Positions 34,093 to 42,692 of a stretch of DNA of 45,549 nt are shown here, piece by piece. Each line of letters opens with the position of its first letter. Position 1 is the first letter of the stretch. Under the pieces are notes generated by a model. It was not told the origin of the DNA. It saw only the letters and a list, made by a program, of their open reading frames with translations, and ran no database searches. Both the position numbers and the translations under genes were made by a program. Origin of the DNA: an uncultured Verrucomicrobiota bacterium (GTDB lineage Bacteria > Verrucomicrobiota > Verrucomicrobiia > Palsa-1439); the NCBI GenBank assembly GCA_903825435.1, contig CAIKAP010000129.1, positions 1-45,549 of the forward strand. The letters run 5' to 3'.

Positions 34093-34646
34093 GCTTTCCC
34101 GCCTTTGGTCTTCGCAAAAATTCGTTTTACGGTTTTGGTGTCCGCGCCGCGCGGCGGCAACAGCGCGAGCTTGCCTTTCTTGAGCATCGTCGGAAATTTT
34201 TCCGTGTCGGCCATCAACTTGCCGGTGCCGAGCTTGTAGGCGGCGACCATGCCGAGTTCGTAGGTGCGGCCGAATTTCTCGACCGTCTTGAGGAACGCCC
34301 GGTTGAACAACGGCACATTGCCGGCCGGCGCGGGCACGCCTTTCGCAATCGCCAGTTGCCGCAACGCGTCCATCACCGCCGCGACATCAATCCCCATCGG
34401 GCAACGCGCCGAACAGGTGCCGCACGACGCGCACGTCCAGATCAAATCGCTCTCCAACAACTCCGCCCCGGCGCCGAGGTGCAACCGCCGCATCACTTCC
34501 GACGGCCGGGTCTTGGTCAGCTTCGCCACGGCGCAACCGCTGGAGCATTTCTTGCATTGGAAACAGACGCTCAGGTCCACGCCGCAGAGTTCCTTGATCG
34601 CGCGTTTCAGGCCGGGACCGGATTTGTTTTTCTTGATGGTGATCAC
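34089..34646 (-). CDS. hdrC: heterodisulfide reductase-like subunit C
   Basis: The product has 185 residues and two [4Fe-4S] motifs, CFQCKKCSSGC and CASCGTCSARCP, passing electrons from HdrA to HdrB. It is coupled to hdrB and starts 15 bp after the amidotransferase-type gltB gene, a linkage that ties HdrBC to the glutamate-synthase-like subunits rather than to hdrA, which lies elsewhere in the window. Confidence 0.95.
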   Translation of the reverse strand: MITIKKNKSGPGLKRAIKELCGVDLSVCFQCKKCSSGCAVAKLTKTRPSEVMRRLHLGAGAELLESDLIWTCASCGTCSARCPMGIDVAAVMDALRQLAIAKGVPAPAGNVPLFNRAFLKTVEKFGRTYELGMVAAYKLGTGKLMADTEKFPTMLKKGKLALLPPRGADTKTVKRIFAKTKGGKA

Positions 34647-34661
34647 AATGATTTCCTCAAG

Positions 34662-37277
34662 CTATTTGGCGGCTAACTCCATGGCTTCGGCGGTCACCTC
34701 GTCGGCTTCGTCCTCGACGATGGCGGCGACGCTGCCGGGCACGACTTTGCGGTACACCTGCGCCGGCCGGCGGTGCCGGCCTTTGTGCGTCAATAGTTGC
34801 GCGATGGTGATGCCGAACAGCCGTTCGTTTTCTTCCAGGTACGGCCGGATCAATTCCCAATCCGCGTCGGTGACGCGGGCGAACTTGCCGCCGTTCAACT
34901 GTTCCTCGACCAGACTCCGGTCCGGGTCGCGGACAAAAATCGCGCCGCCCGACGCGAGCGAAAACAGATTGCTGCCGGGATACGGATCGGCCAACGAAAT
35001 CAAGTGTCCATCTTCAGCCAGCCGGACGCCGTTCAAAATCACAAACCCGCCGCCCTGATGCGGATCACCGGCCATGAACGACTCCGCGAGGAAGTCGAGA
35101 CACGTGCCGTTGATGACGACTTTGGGGCGACCGACCGAATTGATCAACGGCCGCCCGGCCGCGTTGCCGAGCACGTACACCGAGCCGCCTTTCGCGCCGT
35201 ACATGAACGTCTGGCCGACGTCGCCGTGAATGACGAGCTTGCCGCGTTTGATGATCTGACCGAGTTGATCCTGCGCGTTGCCGTGCACCGTGATCGTCAG
35301 GCCGTCAATGCCGGACGCGAGATAATCGCCGCTGCTGCCGTACACTTCGATGTTCACGTCGTCGGTGTCCGGTCCCAAACCGCAGCCGATGTAGCGCTGG
35401 CCGATGCAATTGAAGCTGACGAACCGCCGCCAGCCTTTCATGTACGCGTCCACCAGCAACTCCGCGTCGCAGTCGCTGCCTTCCGGCGCGAACTTCGCGG
35501 CGTCGATCACCAGCGTCGTTTCGCCTTCCAGCGGTTTGCGCAACTGTTGCCGGGTCGCGAAATCAATCAGCCGGAATGCGCCCGGGCGCGCGTCGGTCGC
35601 GCCGATGTTGGGCAGGCTGGCGAACAGCCGGTTCAACTCGGTGCGCACGACGTGGAGCACGTGGCTCCGGCGCTTGGCGCCGGTCGGGTAACGTTTGTCG
35701 TTGAGTTGCGTCAGCACGTCAATCGCCGTGGCCGTCTTCGCCGGATCCTTGCCCGCGTCGGCGATTTGCCGGCTGGCGGCGCGGAATTCGTCGAACGTCT
35801 GTTGCGGAAGCTGGTCGCGCAACGATTCAAACGCCGGAATGCCGGTAGCGGTGCCGGTAAAGGTGACTTGTTCCTTGGAAAAATCGCAGGTCTCGGTGCC
35901 GCCGGGGATCGGGACCTGTTTGCCGAACTTGTCGGCGCAGGCGATCCGGTATTTCCCGGCGGAATTTTTCTGCAAATTGAAAATGAATGCGCCACCGTCG
36001 TCGTAGCTGCCGCCGCGGGCGTTCCAGTACCGGTCGGCGACGGGACAAATTCGGATGTCGTCCTTCGACAAGCTGTGGAGCGTGGCGTCAATGGCCTGTT
36101 TTTCTGAGGCGATCAGGCCGACCTGGACTTCGCCGTCGCAGAAGGCGAACACTTGCGGGCGCAACATCGCGGTGTCGGTGATGCCCATCAACTGGAATTG
36201 TTTTTCGCGGACGAGATTGCGGGCGATGATGAAAAACCACGGGCCGTCCGGCGAGCCGTGGATGTGCGTGGCCTGGATGGCCCGGTAAATCTTCTGCCGT
36301 TCCGGGTCGAGCCGGTCGAAGTCGAGTTCGGTCGTCGGCGCGAGCGCCTCGATGATGTGTTCGAGCGGATAATGGTACGTCCGGCTCAGCAGATCGAAGA
36401 GCAACGCCGAAACTTCCGTGTCGGTGAGGAACTGCGGATAGATGTGGCGCTGCTTGAGATATTCGCTGACGGAATGATAGTTCGCGAAGTCGCCGTTGTG
36501 CACGAGCGCCATGTCGATCGCGGTGAACGGATGCGCGCCGCCGGGATGCCAGACGCGGCCTTTGGTCGGGAAGCGTTGGTGCGCGATCCATTCATGCGCG
36601 CAAAATTCCTCGATCTTGTAATACTTCACGATGGCTTCGGCAAAGCCGACCACCTTGAGGATCATGATGTCGCGGCCAGCCGACAACACGAACGCGCGTT
36701 TGTCGCCGAGCGACGCGTAATATTTCTGGTTGAGATTGAAACTGTTTTGGTTGATGAACTCGGCCTCGGCGGCGTCGCGGTCGAGTTTTTCAAAATGATT
36801 CTTCGCGACGAACGTGTCGAGCACTGCCGGTTTGACGCGCACAAAGTACCGGCAGACATCCGGCGGCAACACTTCGAGGCCGGGCACGGATTTCCAGTCG
36901 TCCACCTTGTCGAGTTGCGCCGAGGCGGTGATGTCGAAGTACGGTTTGATGAACTCCGCCTCGATTTCGGGACGAACTTTGGTGTCGATGAACGCGATGT
37001 GCAGCAGCCAATTCGTGTCGAGCACTTCCCGGCTGACGCCGAGCTGTGCCGGCACGAGACCGACCGCCGCGATGCCGCCGCCTTTGCCGTTGCCGCGGTT
37101 GTGCATTTGGCGGGACGGCTCATAAATATGTTTGCCCGGCACCGGCACGCTGCAACAGAAACCCACCACGCCGCAGCCACCTTCCTCAGCTTCCTTCTTC
37201 AGGTGCGAGGAGTGGTTGAGCTGTTCGGCCAGCCGCTGTCGGGAAGCGGCCAGGCGTTTGATCAATTCGGCGTTCAT
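34662..37277 (-). CDS. split glutamate synthase subunit: glutamine amidotransferase plus GXGXG domain
   Basis: The product has 871 residues. A class II glutamine amidotransferase domain has its nucleophile Cys35 in EEGGCGVVGF; a 34-residue leader must be processed for activity. It continues with HQRFPTKGRVWHPGGAHPF and DTEVSALLFDLL. A C-terminal GXGXG beta-helix (about 640-810) contains repeats such as GSSGDYLASG and GDVGQTFMYGAKGG. The FMN/synthase domain is absent and is supplied by the separate genes at 39773-42689. In Archaea-like split GltB these parts are also encoded separately. The ATG overlaps the stop of the 42-codon chimera (ATGA), echoing the ancestral junction of the FMN subunit with this gene. 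Confidence 0.88.
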   Translation of the reverse strand: MNAELIKRLAASRQRLAEQLNHSSHLKKEAEEGGCGVVGFCCSVPVPGKHIYEPSRQMHNRGNGKGGGIAAVGLVPAQLGVSREVLDTNWLLHIAFIDTKVRPEIEAEFIKPYFDITASAQLDKVDDWKSVPGLEVLPPDVCRYFVRVKPAVLDTFVAKNHFEKLDRDAAEAEFINQNSFNLNQKYYASLGDKRAFVLSAGRDIMILKVVGFAEAIVKYYKIEEFCAHEWIAHQRFPTKGRVWHPGGAHPFTAIDMALVHNGDFANYHSVSEYLKQRHIYPQFLTDTEVSALLFDLLSRTYHYPLEHIIEALAPTTELDFDRLDPERQKIYRAIQATHIHGSPDGPWFFIIARNLVREKQFQLMGITDTAMLRPQVFAFCDGEVQVGLIASEKQAIDATLHSLSKDDIRICPVADRYWNARGGSYDDGGAFIFNLQKNSAGKYRIACADKFGKQVPIPGGTETCDFSKEQVTFTGTATGIPAFESLRDQLPQQTFDEFRAASRQIADAGKDPAKTATAIDVLTQLNDKRYPTGAKRRSHVLHVVRTELNRLFASLPNIGATDARPGAFRLIDFATRQQLRKPLEGETTLVIDAAKFAPEGSDCDAELLVDAYMKGWRRFVSFNCIGQRYIGCGLGPDTDDVNIEVYGSSGDYLASGIDGLTITVHGNAQDQLGQIIKRGKLVIHGDVGQTFMYGAKGGSVYVLGNAAGRPLINSVGRPKVVINGTCLDFLAESFMAGDPHQGGGFVILNGVRLAEDGHLISLADPYPGSNLFSLASGGAIFVRDPDRSLVEEQLNGGKFARVTDADWELIRPYLEENERLFGITIAQLLTHKGRHRRPAQVYRKVVPGSVAAIVEDEADEVTAEAMELAAK

Positions 37278-37402
37278 GCGGTTGTGTAATCCAAGTGCAT
37301 CATCAGATCGGTGCGTCCGCGCAACTCGGCGACGCTGGGCACGCCGGCGACGCCGCCGCCTTGCACCAGTACCGCGCCAATTTTTTTATTGATGGTGGTC
37401 AT
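37274..37402 (-). pseudogene. chimeric 42-codon ORF: hdrA head fused to gltB FMN-subunit tail
   Basis: From the ATG at 37400-37402 the first 20 residues equal the HdrA N-terminus (one substitution, Ile to Val). The remainder, from VPSVAELRGR to its end, equals the C-terminus of the FMN subunit encoded at 39773-41326. The switch falls at an 8-base sequence, GCACGCCG, present in both parent genes. It looks like a deletion scar that removed everything between an hdrA copy and a gltB FMN-subunit copy. It may still serve as a leader peptide for translation of the next gene. Confidence 0.85.
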
Positions 37403-37465
37403 CGGAAATAAGTACTTCGTTATTACAACTGGCTGACTGACGAATTGTGGCGAGGTATTACGGGT
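37339..37465 (-). repeat. hdrA head plus leader, copy 2
   Basis: This is the counterpart of 27507-27633 at a constant offset of 9832 bases. It supplies the start codon and leader of the chimeric ORF and therefore probably the promoter of the gltB-hdrCB operon. Confidence 0.9.
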
Positions 37466-37483
37466 ATTCTTGTCGATCTTCTC

Positions 37484-37520
37484 AAAAAGACACCGGCGCT
37501 ATCCTTCTGGTGCCGGTGCT
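37484..37520 (-). terminator. intrinsic terminator of the catalase-bacterioferritin operon
   Basis: CACCGGC (37491-37497) pairs with GCCGGTG (37512-37518); on the minus strand the stem is followed by TCTTTTT. It overlaps the last codons and stop of the bacterioferritin gene. Confidence 0.7.
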
Positions 37521-37993
37521 TTGGGCGTTTTTTCGAAGGACTGGAGTGCGAGGTAACTTGGGCCAAACCGCTTAATATTTTCCAGTTGCTTGTCGAACTG
37601 GTCGAAATGCCGTTCCTCGTCGTTGACGAGTGCTTCGAACAATTGCTTGGAGGCCGCGTCGGCGTTCTGACCGCATTTGATGGCGGACTGGTTGTAGCTG
37701 GTGACGCCGGCTTGTTCCATCGCGGCGGCTTTGACAAGGATCTTCTGGGCTTCGGTGATCGCTTCGACGGGACCGGCGGCCAGCATTTTGACATCGCCCT
37801 TCAAGAACAGGATGCGCTCGGCCAACCGCTCGACGTGCCCCATTTCTTCAATGGCAATCTTCTTGAACATCAAGGCCAACGGCGCAAAGCCTTGGTCGTC
37901 CAAGTGGAAGTGCCAATACATGTATTGGTGAACCGCTTGGAGTTCGTCGGCCACGCCTTGGTTCAACAGTTCAATGCTTTTCTTTGCGTCCAT
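37499..37993 (-). CDS. bfr: bacterioferritin-like ferritin
   Basis: The product has 164 residues. It is a four-helix ferritin with ferroxidase-type residues spread over ELQAVHQYMYWHFHL, EEMGHVERLAERI and NDEERHFDQFD. The Glu/ExxH pattern matches bacterioferritin; a heme Met cannot be assigned with certainty. It stores iron and lowers Fenton chemistry. An AGGAG ribosome site precedes the ATG at 37993. It lies 26 bp downstream of catalase, forming an oxidative-stress pair that ends at its own terminator. A longer frame to 38659 only shadows catalase. Confidence 0.88.
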   Translation of the reverse strand: MDAKKSIELLNQGVADELQAVHQYMYWHFHLDDQGFAPLALMFKKIAIEEMGHVERLAERILFLKGDVKMLAAGPVEAITEAQKILVKAAAMEQAGVTSYNQSAIKCGQNADAASKQLFEALVNDEERHFDQFDKQLENIKRFGPSYLALQSFEKTPKAPAPEG

Positions 37994-38019
37994 AATGATT
38001 CTCCTGTGGTTACCGGTCG

Positions 38020-39465
38020 TTATAGCTTGATGCCAATCTTCTTCAAGGCTTCCTTCACGCCGTTGCCGTAAGCCGGGTCGGCTTTGAGGCAGTTGGCGAT
38101 GTGCCGTAACTGTATCTCGCGCGTCGCGCCGCCAATGGAACGGGCAGTGTTCTCGAAGAGGAGCCTCTGCTGCGCCTTGCTCATCAGCCGGAACAGTTTG
38201 CCGGGCTGCGTGTAGTAATCGGTGTCCTCGCGGTGGTTCCAGTGGTCGGCTGCGCCCGACAACGGGAGCGGCGGTTCGGCAAATTCCGGCTGCTGTTGCC
38301 ATTCGCCGAAACTGTTCGGCTCGTAGCCGAGCGTGCTGCCGTGGTTGCCGTCCACCCGCATCGCGCCGTCGCGATGATAGCTGTGAAACGGACAACGGGC
38401 GGCGTTGACGGGGATCAGGTGGTGGTTGACGCCGAGCCGGTAACGCTGGGCATCTCCGTAGGAGAACAACCGGCCCTGCAACATCTTGTCGGGCGAGAAG
38501 CCGATGCCGGGGACGATGCTGGCGGGGTTGAACGCGGACTGTTCCACTTCGGCGAAGTAGTTTTCGGGGTTGCGATTCAGTTCGACCACGCCGACTTCCA
38601 TCAGCGGATAATCCTTGTGAAACCAGACTTTGGTGAGGTCGAACGGATGATACGGGCACGTCGCTGCTTCCTTTTCCGGCATAACTTGGATGAACATCGT
38701 CCAGCGCGGGAAGTCTTTCTTCTCGATGCTTTCGTAGAGGTCGCGTTGGTGGCTCTCGCGATCCTTGGCAATGATCGCCTCGGCCTGTTGGTCGGTCAGG
38801 TTCTTAATGCCTTGTTGCGAGCGGAAGTGGAACTTGACCCAGAACCGTTCGTTCTTGGCGTTGATGAGGCTAAACGTGTGGCTGCCGAACGCGTGCATGT
38901 GCCGGTAACTCGCGGGAATCCCGCGGTCGCTCATGACAATGGTGACTTGGTGCAACGCCTCCGGCAACGATGTCCAGAAATCCCAATTATTGAGCGCGCT
39001 GCGCAGGTTGGTGCGGGGGTCGCGCTTGACGGCGTGGTTGAGGTCCGGGAATTTCAACGGGTCGCGCAGGAAAAATACCGGCGTGTTGTTGCCCACCAGA
39101 TCCCAATTCCCCTCGTCGGTATAGAACTTCATCGCCACGCCCCGGATGTCGCGCTCCGCGTCCGCCGCGCCGCGCTCACCGGCCACCGTGGAGAACCGGA
39201 TAAACATGTCGGTCTTCTTGCCCACCTTCGAAAACATCTTGGCCTTGGTGTAACGCGTAATGTCGTTTGTCACCTTGAACGTCCCATAAGCGCCCGATCC
39301 CTTGGCGTGCATCCGCCGTTCGGGAATAACCTCCCGGTCAAAATGGGCGAGCTTCTCCAGAAACCAGACATCCTGTAGCAACGCCGGCCCGCGCGGCCCG
39401 GCGGTCATCGTATTCTGGTTGTCTGGCACCGGAGCGCCGGCATTGGTGGTAAGTTTTTTCTTCAT
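38020..39465 (-). CDS. katA: monofunctional heme catalase (clade 3 type)
   Basis: The product has 481 residues, the small-subunit length. The distal His lies in [13 protein letters not shown], the Asn in [15 protein letters not shown], and the proximal heme Tyr in [14 protein letters not shown]. It dismutates hydrogen peroxide in the cytosol. AAAGGAAC precedes the ATG at 39465. The gene is surrounded by duplicated fragments of the Hdr/glutamate-synthase locus, so it arrived with, or was exposed by, the rearrangement. Confidence 0.96.
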   Translation of the reverse strand: MKKKLTTNAGAPVPDNQNTMTAGPRGPALLQDVWFLEKLAHFDREVIPERRMHAKGSGAYGTFKVTNDITRYTKAKMFSKVGKKTDMFIRFSTVAGERGAADAERDIRGVAMKFYTDEGNWDLVGNNTPVFFLRDPLKFPDLNHAVKRDPRTNLRSALNNWDFWTSLPEALHQVTIVMSDRGIPASYRHMHAFGSHTFSLINAKNERFWVKFHFRSQQGIKNLTDQQAEAIIAKDRESHQRDLYESIEKKDFPRWTMFIQVMPEKEAATCPYHPFDLTKVWFHKDYPLMEVGVVELNRNPENYFAEVEQSAFNPASIVPGIGFSPDKMLQGRLFSYGDAQRYRLGVNHHLIPVNAARCPFHSYHRDGAMRVDGNHGSTLGYEPNSFGEWQQQPEFAEPPLPLSGAADHWNHREDTDYYTQPGKLFRLMSKAQQRLLFENTARSIGGATREIQLRHIANCLKADPAYGNGVKEALKKIGIKL

Positions 39466-39521
39466 GACATTGTTCCTTTGATGGAGCGAACGATACCAAA
39501 GCGAGCCATTCGGAGCAAGCC

Positions 39522-39548
39522 CGCGTCATGTTCCGGAAATGTTCCGGC
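39522..39548 (+). repeat. dispersed 27-bp repeat upstream of catalase
   Basis: Identical over 27 bases to 5540-5566 and 33201-33227. It lies about 57 bp upstream of the catalase start, between it and the gltB remnant. Confidence 0.85.
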
Positions 39549-39596
39549 GACGAAAAAAGAAGTCAGGAGACAGGAGACAGAATCGGCAGTCGCCAT

Positions 39597-39776
39597 GTTT
39601 CCGCCGTCGTTGAAACTTTGGCGCGACACGCCGGAAATGTGCCGGCCCGCGACTGGCTCGCTGCAACAGAACCCGACGCCGCCGCAGCCGCCTTCCTCGG
39701 CTTCCTTGCGAATGGTTGCCGGAACGTCGAGCCGTTTCCGGGAATCAGTGAGCCGTTGAATCAATTCGCGGTTCAT
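39597..39776 (-). pseudogene. truncated head of a second amidotransferase-type gltB gene
   Basis: The ATG at 39776 overlaps the FMN-subunit stop (ATGA). The first about 60 codons are homologous to the intact gene at 34662-37277: MN-ELI-RL, then KEAEEGGCG-VGFCCS and SRQ. Similarity then stops and the frame runs into repeat-bearing intergenic sequence. The nucleotide divergence from the intact copy is clear, so it is a paralogous head and not a fresh duplicate. Confidence 0.8.
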
Positions 39777-41326
39777 GAGTTTGTGTAATCCAAGTGCATC
39801 ATCAAATCGGTGCGTCCGCGCAGTTCGGCGACGCTGGGCACGCCGAGCCGCTGCAAAATACCGACCAAAACCTTGCGCCACGCGCTATACATATTAATGA
39901 GGCGTTGCGTACCCCAATCAATTTCCATTTTCGCGGCCAACTCGGGATCGGTCGTGGCGATGCCGCGCGGACAGCCGCGGCCGCTCTCGCACCGGCTGCA
40001 ACGCACGCAACCGAGCGCGACCATTTCCGACGTGCCGATGACCACGCCATCCGCGCCAAGCGCGATGGCCTTGGCGACGTCGTACGCCGAACGGATGCCG
40101 CCGCTGGCGATGAGCGTGACCTTGTCGCGCACGCCCTCAGCGGCGAGAAATTGGTGAACCTTGCCGATGGCGTACTCGATCGGCATCGCGATATTCTTCT
40201 TCGCAATGTCCGGCGCCGCGCCCGTGCCGCCGTAACCGCCGTCAATGTGCACGATGTGTGTGCCGGCGGAATAACTGCCCACCGCGACCATGTCCACGTC
40301 CGTCGGCGTCGAAACTTTCGTCGAGATCAACGCGCGCCGGTTGACGTGCTTGATCCAGTCGATGTGTTTCATGTGATCTTCGATGGAATAGACGCTGTGA
40401 AACGGGAACGGCGAGAAGAGCGAAATGCCGAGCACCGCTTCGCGCATCCGGGAAACCGCGATTGTGTTCTTGTCGCCGAGCAAATGTCCGCCGAGGCCGG
40501 GTTTCGCGCCTTGCGCGTATTTGAATTCGACAATCGGCACGCGCTGGATCGTTTCCTCGCGCACGCCGAACAGCCCCGTCGCCACTTGCGTGATGACGTG
40601 GTCGTCATACGGCCGCATCCGTTCCATGTAACCGCCCTCGCCGGTGCAGGTGAACGTGTTGAACGCCACCGCCGCGCGGGCCTTGGAAAGTTGGGTGACG
40701 TTGCTGACCGAGCCGAACGACATCCCGCCGCCGTACCACGGCACATCAATCTTGATCTTTGGCCGGCCATCGCCGCGTTTGTTCAGCAGGACGGTGGTGT
40801 CAATTTCGCTGGCATCGAGCTTGACCGGCGGTTCTTTCGGGAACTTGAACCGGAGCTTGTCGAATCCGCCGCCGGAATTGCCGGTCTCGTAATTGTAATC
40901 ATACGCCGCCGGGGGCACGTCGCCGGTCTCGGCCATTTTCCACGTCGCCAAAATCAAATCACTCGACCACCGGCAATCGCCGAGCACCGAATACATCGGA
41001 TTTTCCCGGACCTGCAACGCGCCATTCGGGCACTGCGCCACGCAATACCGGTCCGTGTTTTCGCAGCTCGGCCCGATGCAGAGGTGATGGCGCGGTTCGC
41101 CGTAATATTTGTAGCCGGGCAGGTGGACGTGGACTTCGTGCGCGCAGACTTCGCCGCATTTCCCGCACCGCTTGCACTCGGGACCGCGATGGACGAGGTA
41201 CTTCGCGATCTCGTTGCGATACCGCGACGGCGCCGGGCGCACGAGCCGCTCGACATGTTCCTGCGGCACGCGCGTTTTCAGCGTCTTTTCGGGCAGCAAT
41301 TGTTCAAGGCTTCGTTCGGGTGCCAT
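39773..41326 (-). CDS. split glutamate synthase FMN subunit with ferredoxin domain
   Basis: The product has 517 residues. An N-terminal ferredoxin-like region (CKRCGKCGEVC, then CENTDRYCVAQCP) precedes the FMN-binding glutamate synthase barrel. The barrel shows GGGMSFGSVS, a GGYGGTGAAP loop, ASGGIRSAYDVAKAIALGAD and the [3Fe-4S] motif CVRCSRCESGRGCPRGIAT. It would make glutamate from 2-oxoglutarate with ammonia tunnelled from the amidotransferase subunit. The ATG at 41326 overlaps the preceding paralogue by 23 bp. Its natural downstream partner is broken here and the intact one is 2.5 kb away. Confidence 0.9.
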   Translation of the reverse strand: MAPERSLEQLLPEKTLKTRVPQEHVERLVRPAPSRYRNEIAKYLVHRGPECKRCGKCGEVCAHEVHVHLPGYKYYGEPRHHLCIGPSCENTDRYCVAQCPNGALQVRENPMYSVLGDCRWSSDLILATWKMAETGDVPPAAYDYNYETGNSGGGFDKLRFKFPKEPPVKLDASEIDTTVLLNKRGDGRPKIKIDVPWYGGGMSFGSVSNVTQLSKARAAVAFNTFTCTGEGGYMERMRPYDDHVITQVATGLFGVREETIQRVPIVEFKYAQGAKPGLGGHLLGDKNTIAVSRMREAVLGISLFSPFPFHSVYSIEDHMKHIDWIKHVNRRALISTKVSTPTDVDMVAVGSYSAGTHIVHIDGGYGGTGAAPDIAKKNIAMPIEYAIGKVHQFLAAEGVRDKVTLIASGGIRSAYDVAKAIALGADGVVIGTSEMVALGCVRCSRCESGRGCPRGIATTDPELAAKMEIDWGTQRLINMYSAWRKVLVGILQRLGVPSVAELRGRTDLMMHLDYTNS

Positions 41327-42689
41327 AAAGTTTGCCGAAGGTTTCTTCCTCAAGTTGCTCGAAAAACATCGCGCGCCCGACGTCACCACGCAGCCGCCGC
41401 GCCTCGCGCATGCCCATCGCGCCCATCAGCTCGATCAACTGATCGTGCCAGGCCGCGATCAAATTCGTCATCCGACCCACGCCGAAACTGAAATCAATGT
41501 TCTCCAGCTTCGCCGGACAGGTCGTGCCGGGTTTGCAGCTCGCACAGAGATGACATTCCAACGCGATCAGCAACGGCAGATTGATCGTCACGAGGTCAGC
41601 GCCGCAAATGATCGCCTTCGCCATGTGCTCCGGCAACGCGATGCCGCCGCCGGCCATCAGCGTGATTTCGTCCCGACCGCCTTTTTCGATGAGCGCGGTG
41701 TGAATCTGCCGGAGCATCTCCTTCAAAAACCGCGGCTGCGACGCGTTGAGTTCGTCGCCGTTGGCGTCGGCCACGACGTGAATCGTCTCGACGTCGGGCA
41801 ACCCCGCCAGTTCGATGGCGCGCCCAATGCCGGCATTCGTCAACTCGACGCGAATCGCCACGACAATTTCCGGATGAATCCGCTTGAGCGCCTGAATGCG
41901 TTCCGCGACGGCCGGACCGTCAGCGATTTCCACCAGCCGCGTCTTTCGCAACAGTTCGTCCGGCACCGCCGGGCTGTCCGGGCTGAGGTAGAACGCGATG
42001 TTGGTCAGATGTTCTGCCTTCGCCGGCCGGTAACGCGCATCCATCAACGCGATGATGCCGGTCGCGGCGGCGGCGTGTTCGACAATCGGGTCAACCTGCG
42101 GCAGCGTGTGCGCCGGCGAACTCAAATCAATGATCAACGGCATCGGCAGCGACACCAGCGGCGGCAATTGGTTGCCGTTCTGCGTCAGGAACGGCAGTTT
42201 GCGGCCGATGTCCACCGATGTGCTGATGTATTCGCGGCCGTGAATCCCGTCGCGGGTCGGACGGACGATTTCCGACATGTCCGTCCACATCGCATCAAAC
42301 CCGTGCCCAGAGAACGGTCCCCGGTAGCCCGCGCCTGAGACCGGAATTTTCGCCGTCTCGGCCTGGAGCCAGGTGGTCTTGATGATGTCGGGCTTCCAAT
42401 ACCGGTTGCCGAGACGCTCGTATTCCGGGTTGATCGACAGGCGCAACAATCCCTTCGTGCAATCCTGCACGCACGAGAAACAGCCCATGCAATCGAAGAA
42501 CAGCGCCTCGACTTCGCCCATGCTGCGAATGTAATCCGCTTCTTGACGGTAGCGGTCATAGACGCAGGCTTTCTTCACGCAGTTGTGGCACCGGGCACAG
42601 TCTTCGCGCCAGTCCACGACACCGTGTTTCCCGATGCGCGGTCGGCGCGGCGGCACCGGCTTCGTCTTGATGTGATATTTCTCCGGCAT
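41304..42689 (-). CDS. second FMN-domain glutamate-synthase-like ferredoxin fusion
   Basis: The product has 461 residues. It opens with two Cys groups (CARCHNCVKKAC and CMGCFSCVQDC), then an FMN-type barrel (LMAGGGIALPEHMAKAIICGAD) and a CHLCASCKPGTTCP cluster site. It is related to but clearly diverged from the 517-residue subunit; loops such as the GGYGGTG motif are not conserved. It may therefore be an electron-transfer paralogue rather than a synthase. It begins 3 bp after metF and overlaps the next gene by 23 bp, placing it firmly in the metF operon. Confidence 0.85.
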   Translation of the reverse strand: MPEKYHIKTKPVPPRRPRIGKHGVVDWREDCARCHNCVKKACVYDRYRQEADYIRSMGEVEALFFDCMGCFSCVQDCTKGLLRLSINPEYERLGNRYWKPDIIKTTWLQAETAKIPVSGAGYRGPFSGHGFDAMWTDMSEIVRPTRDGIHGREYISTSVDIGRKLPFLTQNGNQLPPLVSLPMPLIIDLSSPAHTLPQVDPIVEHAAAATGIIALMDARYRPAKAEHLTNIAFYLSPDSPAVPDELLRKTRLVEIADGPAVAERIQALKRIHPEIVVAIRVELTNAGIGRAIELAGLPDVETIHVVADANGDELNASQPRFLKEMLRQIHTALIEKGGRDEITLMAGGGIALPEHMAKAIICGADLVTINLPLLIALECHLCASCKPGTTCPAKLENIDFSFGVGRMTNLIAAWHDQLIELMGAMGMREARRLRGDVGRAMFFEQLEEETFGKLYGTRTKP

Positions 42690-42692
42690 ACC

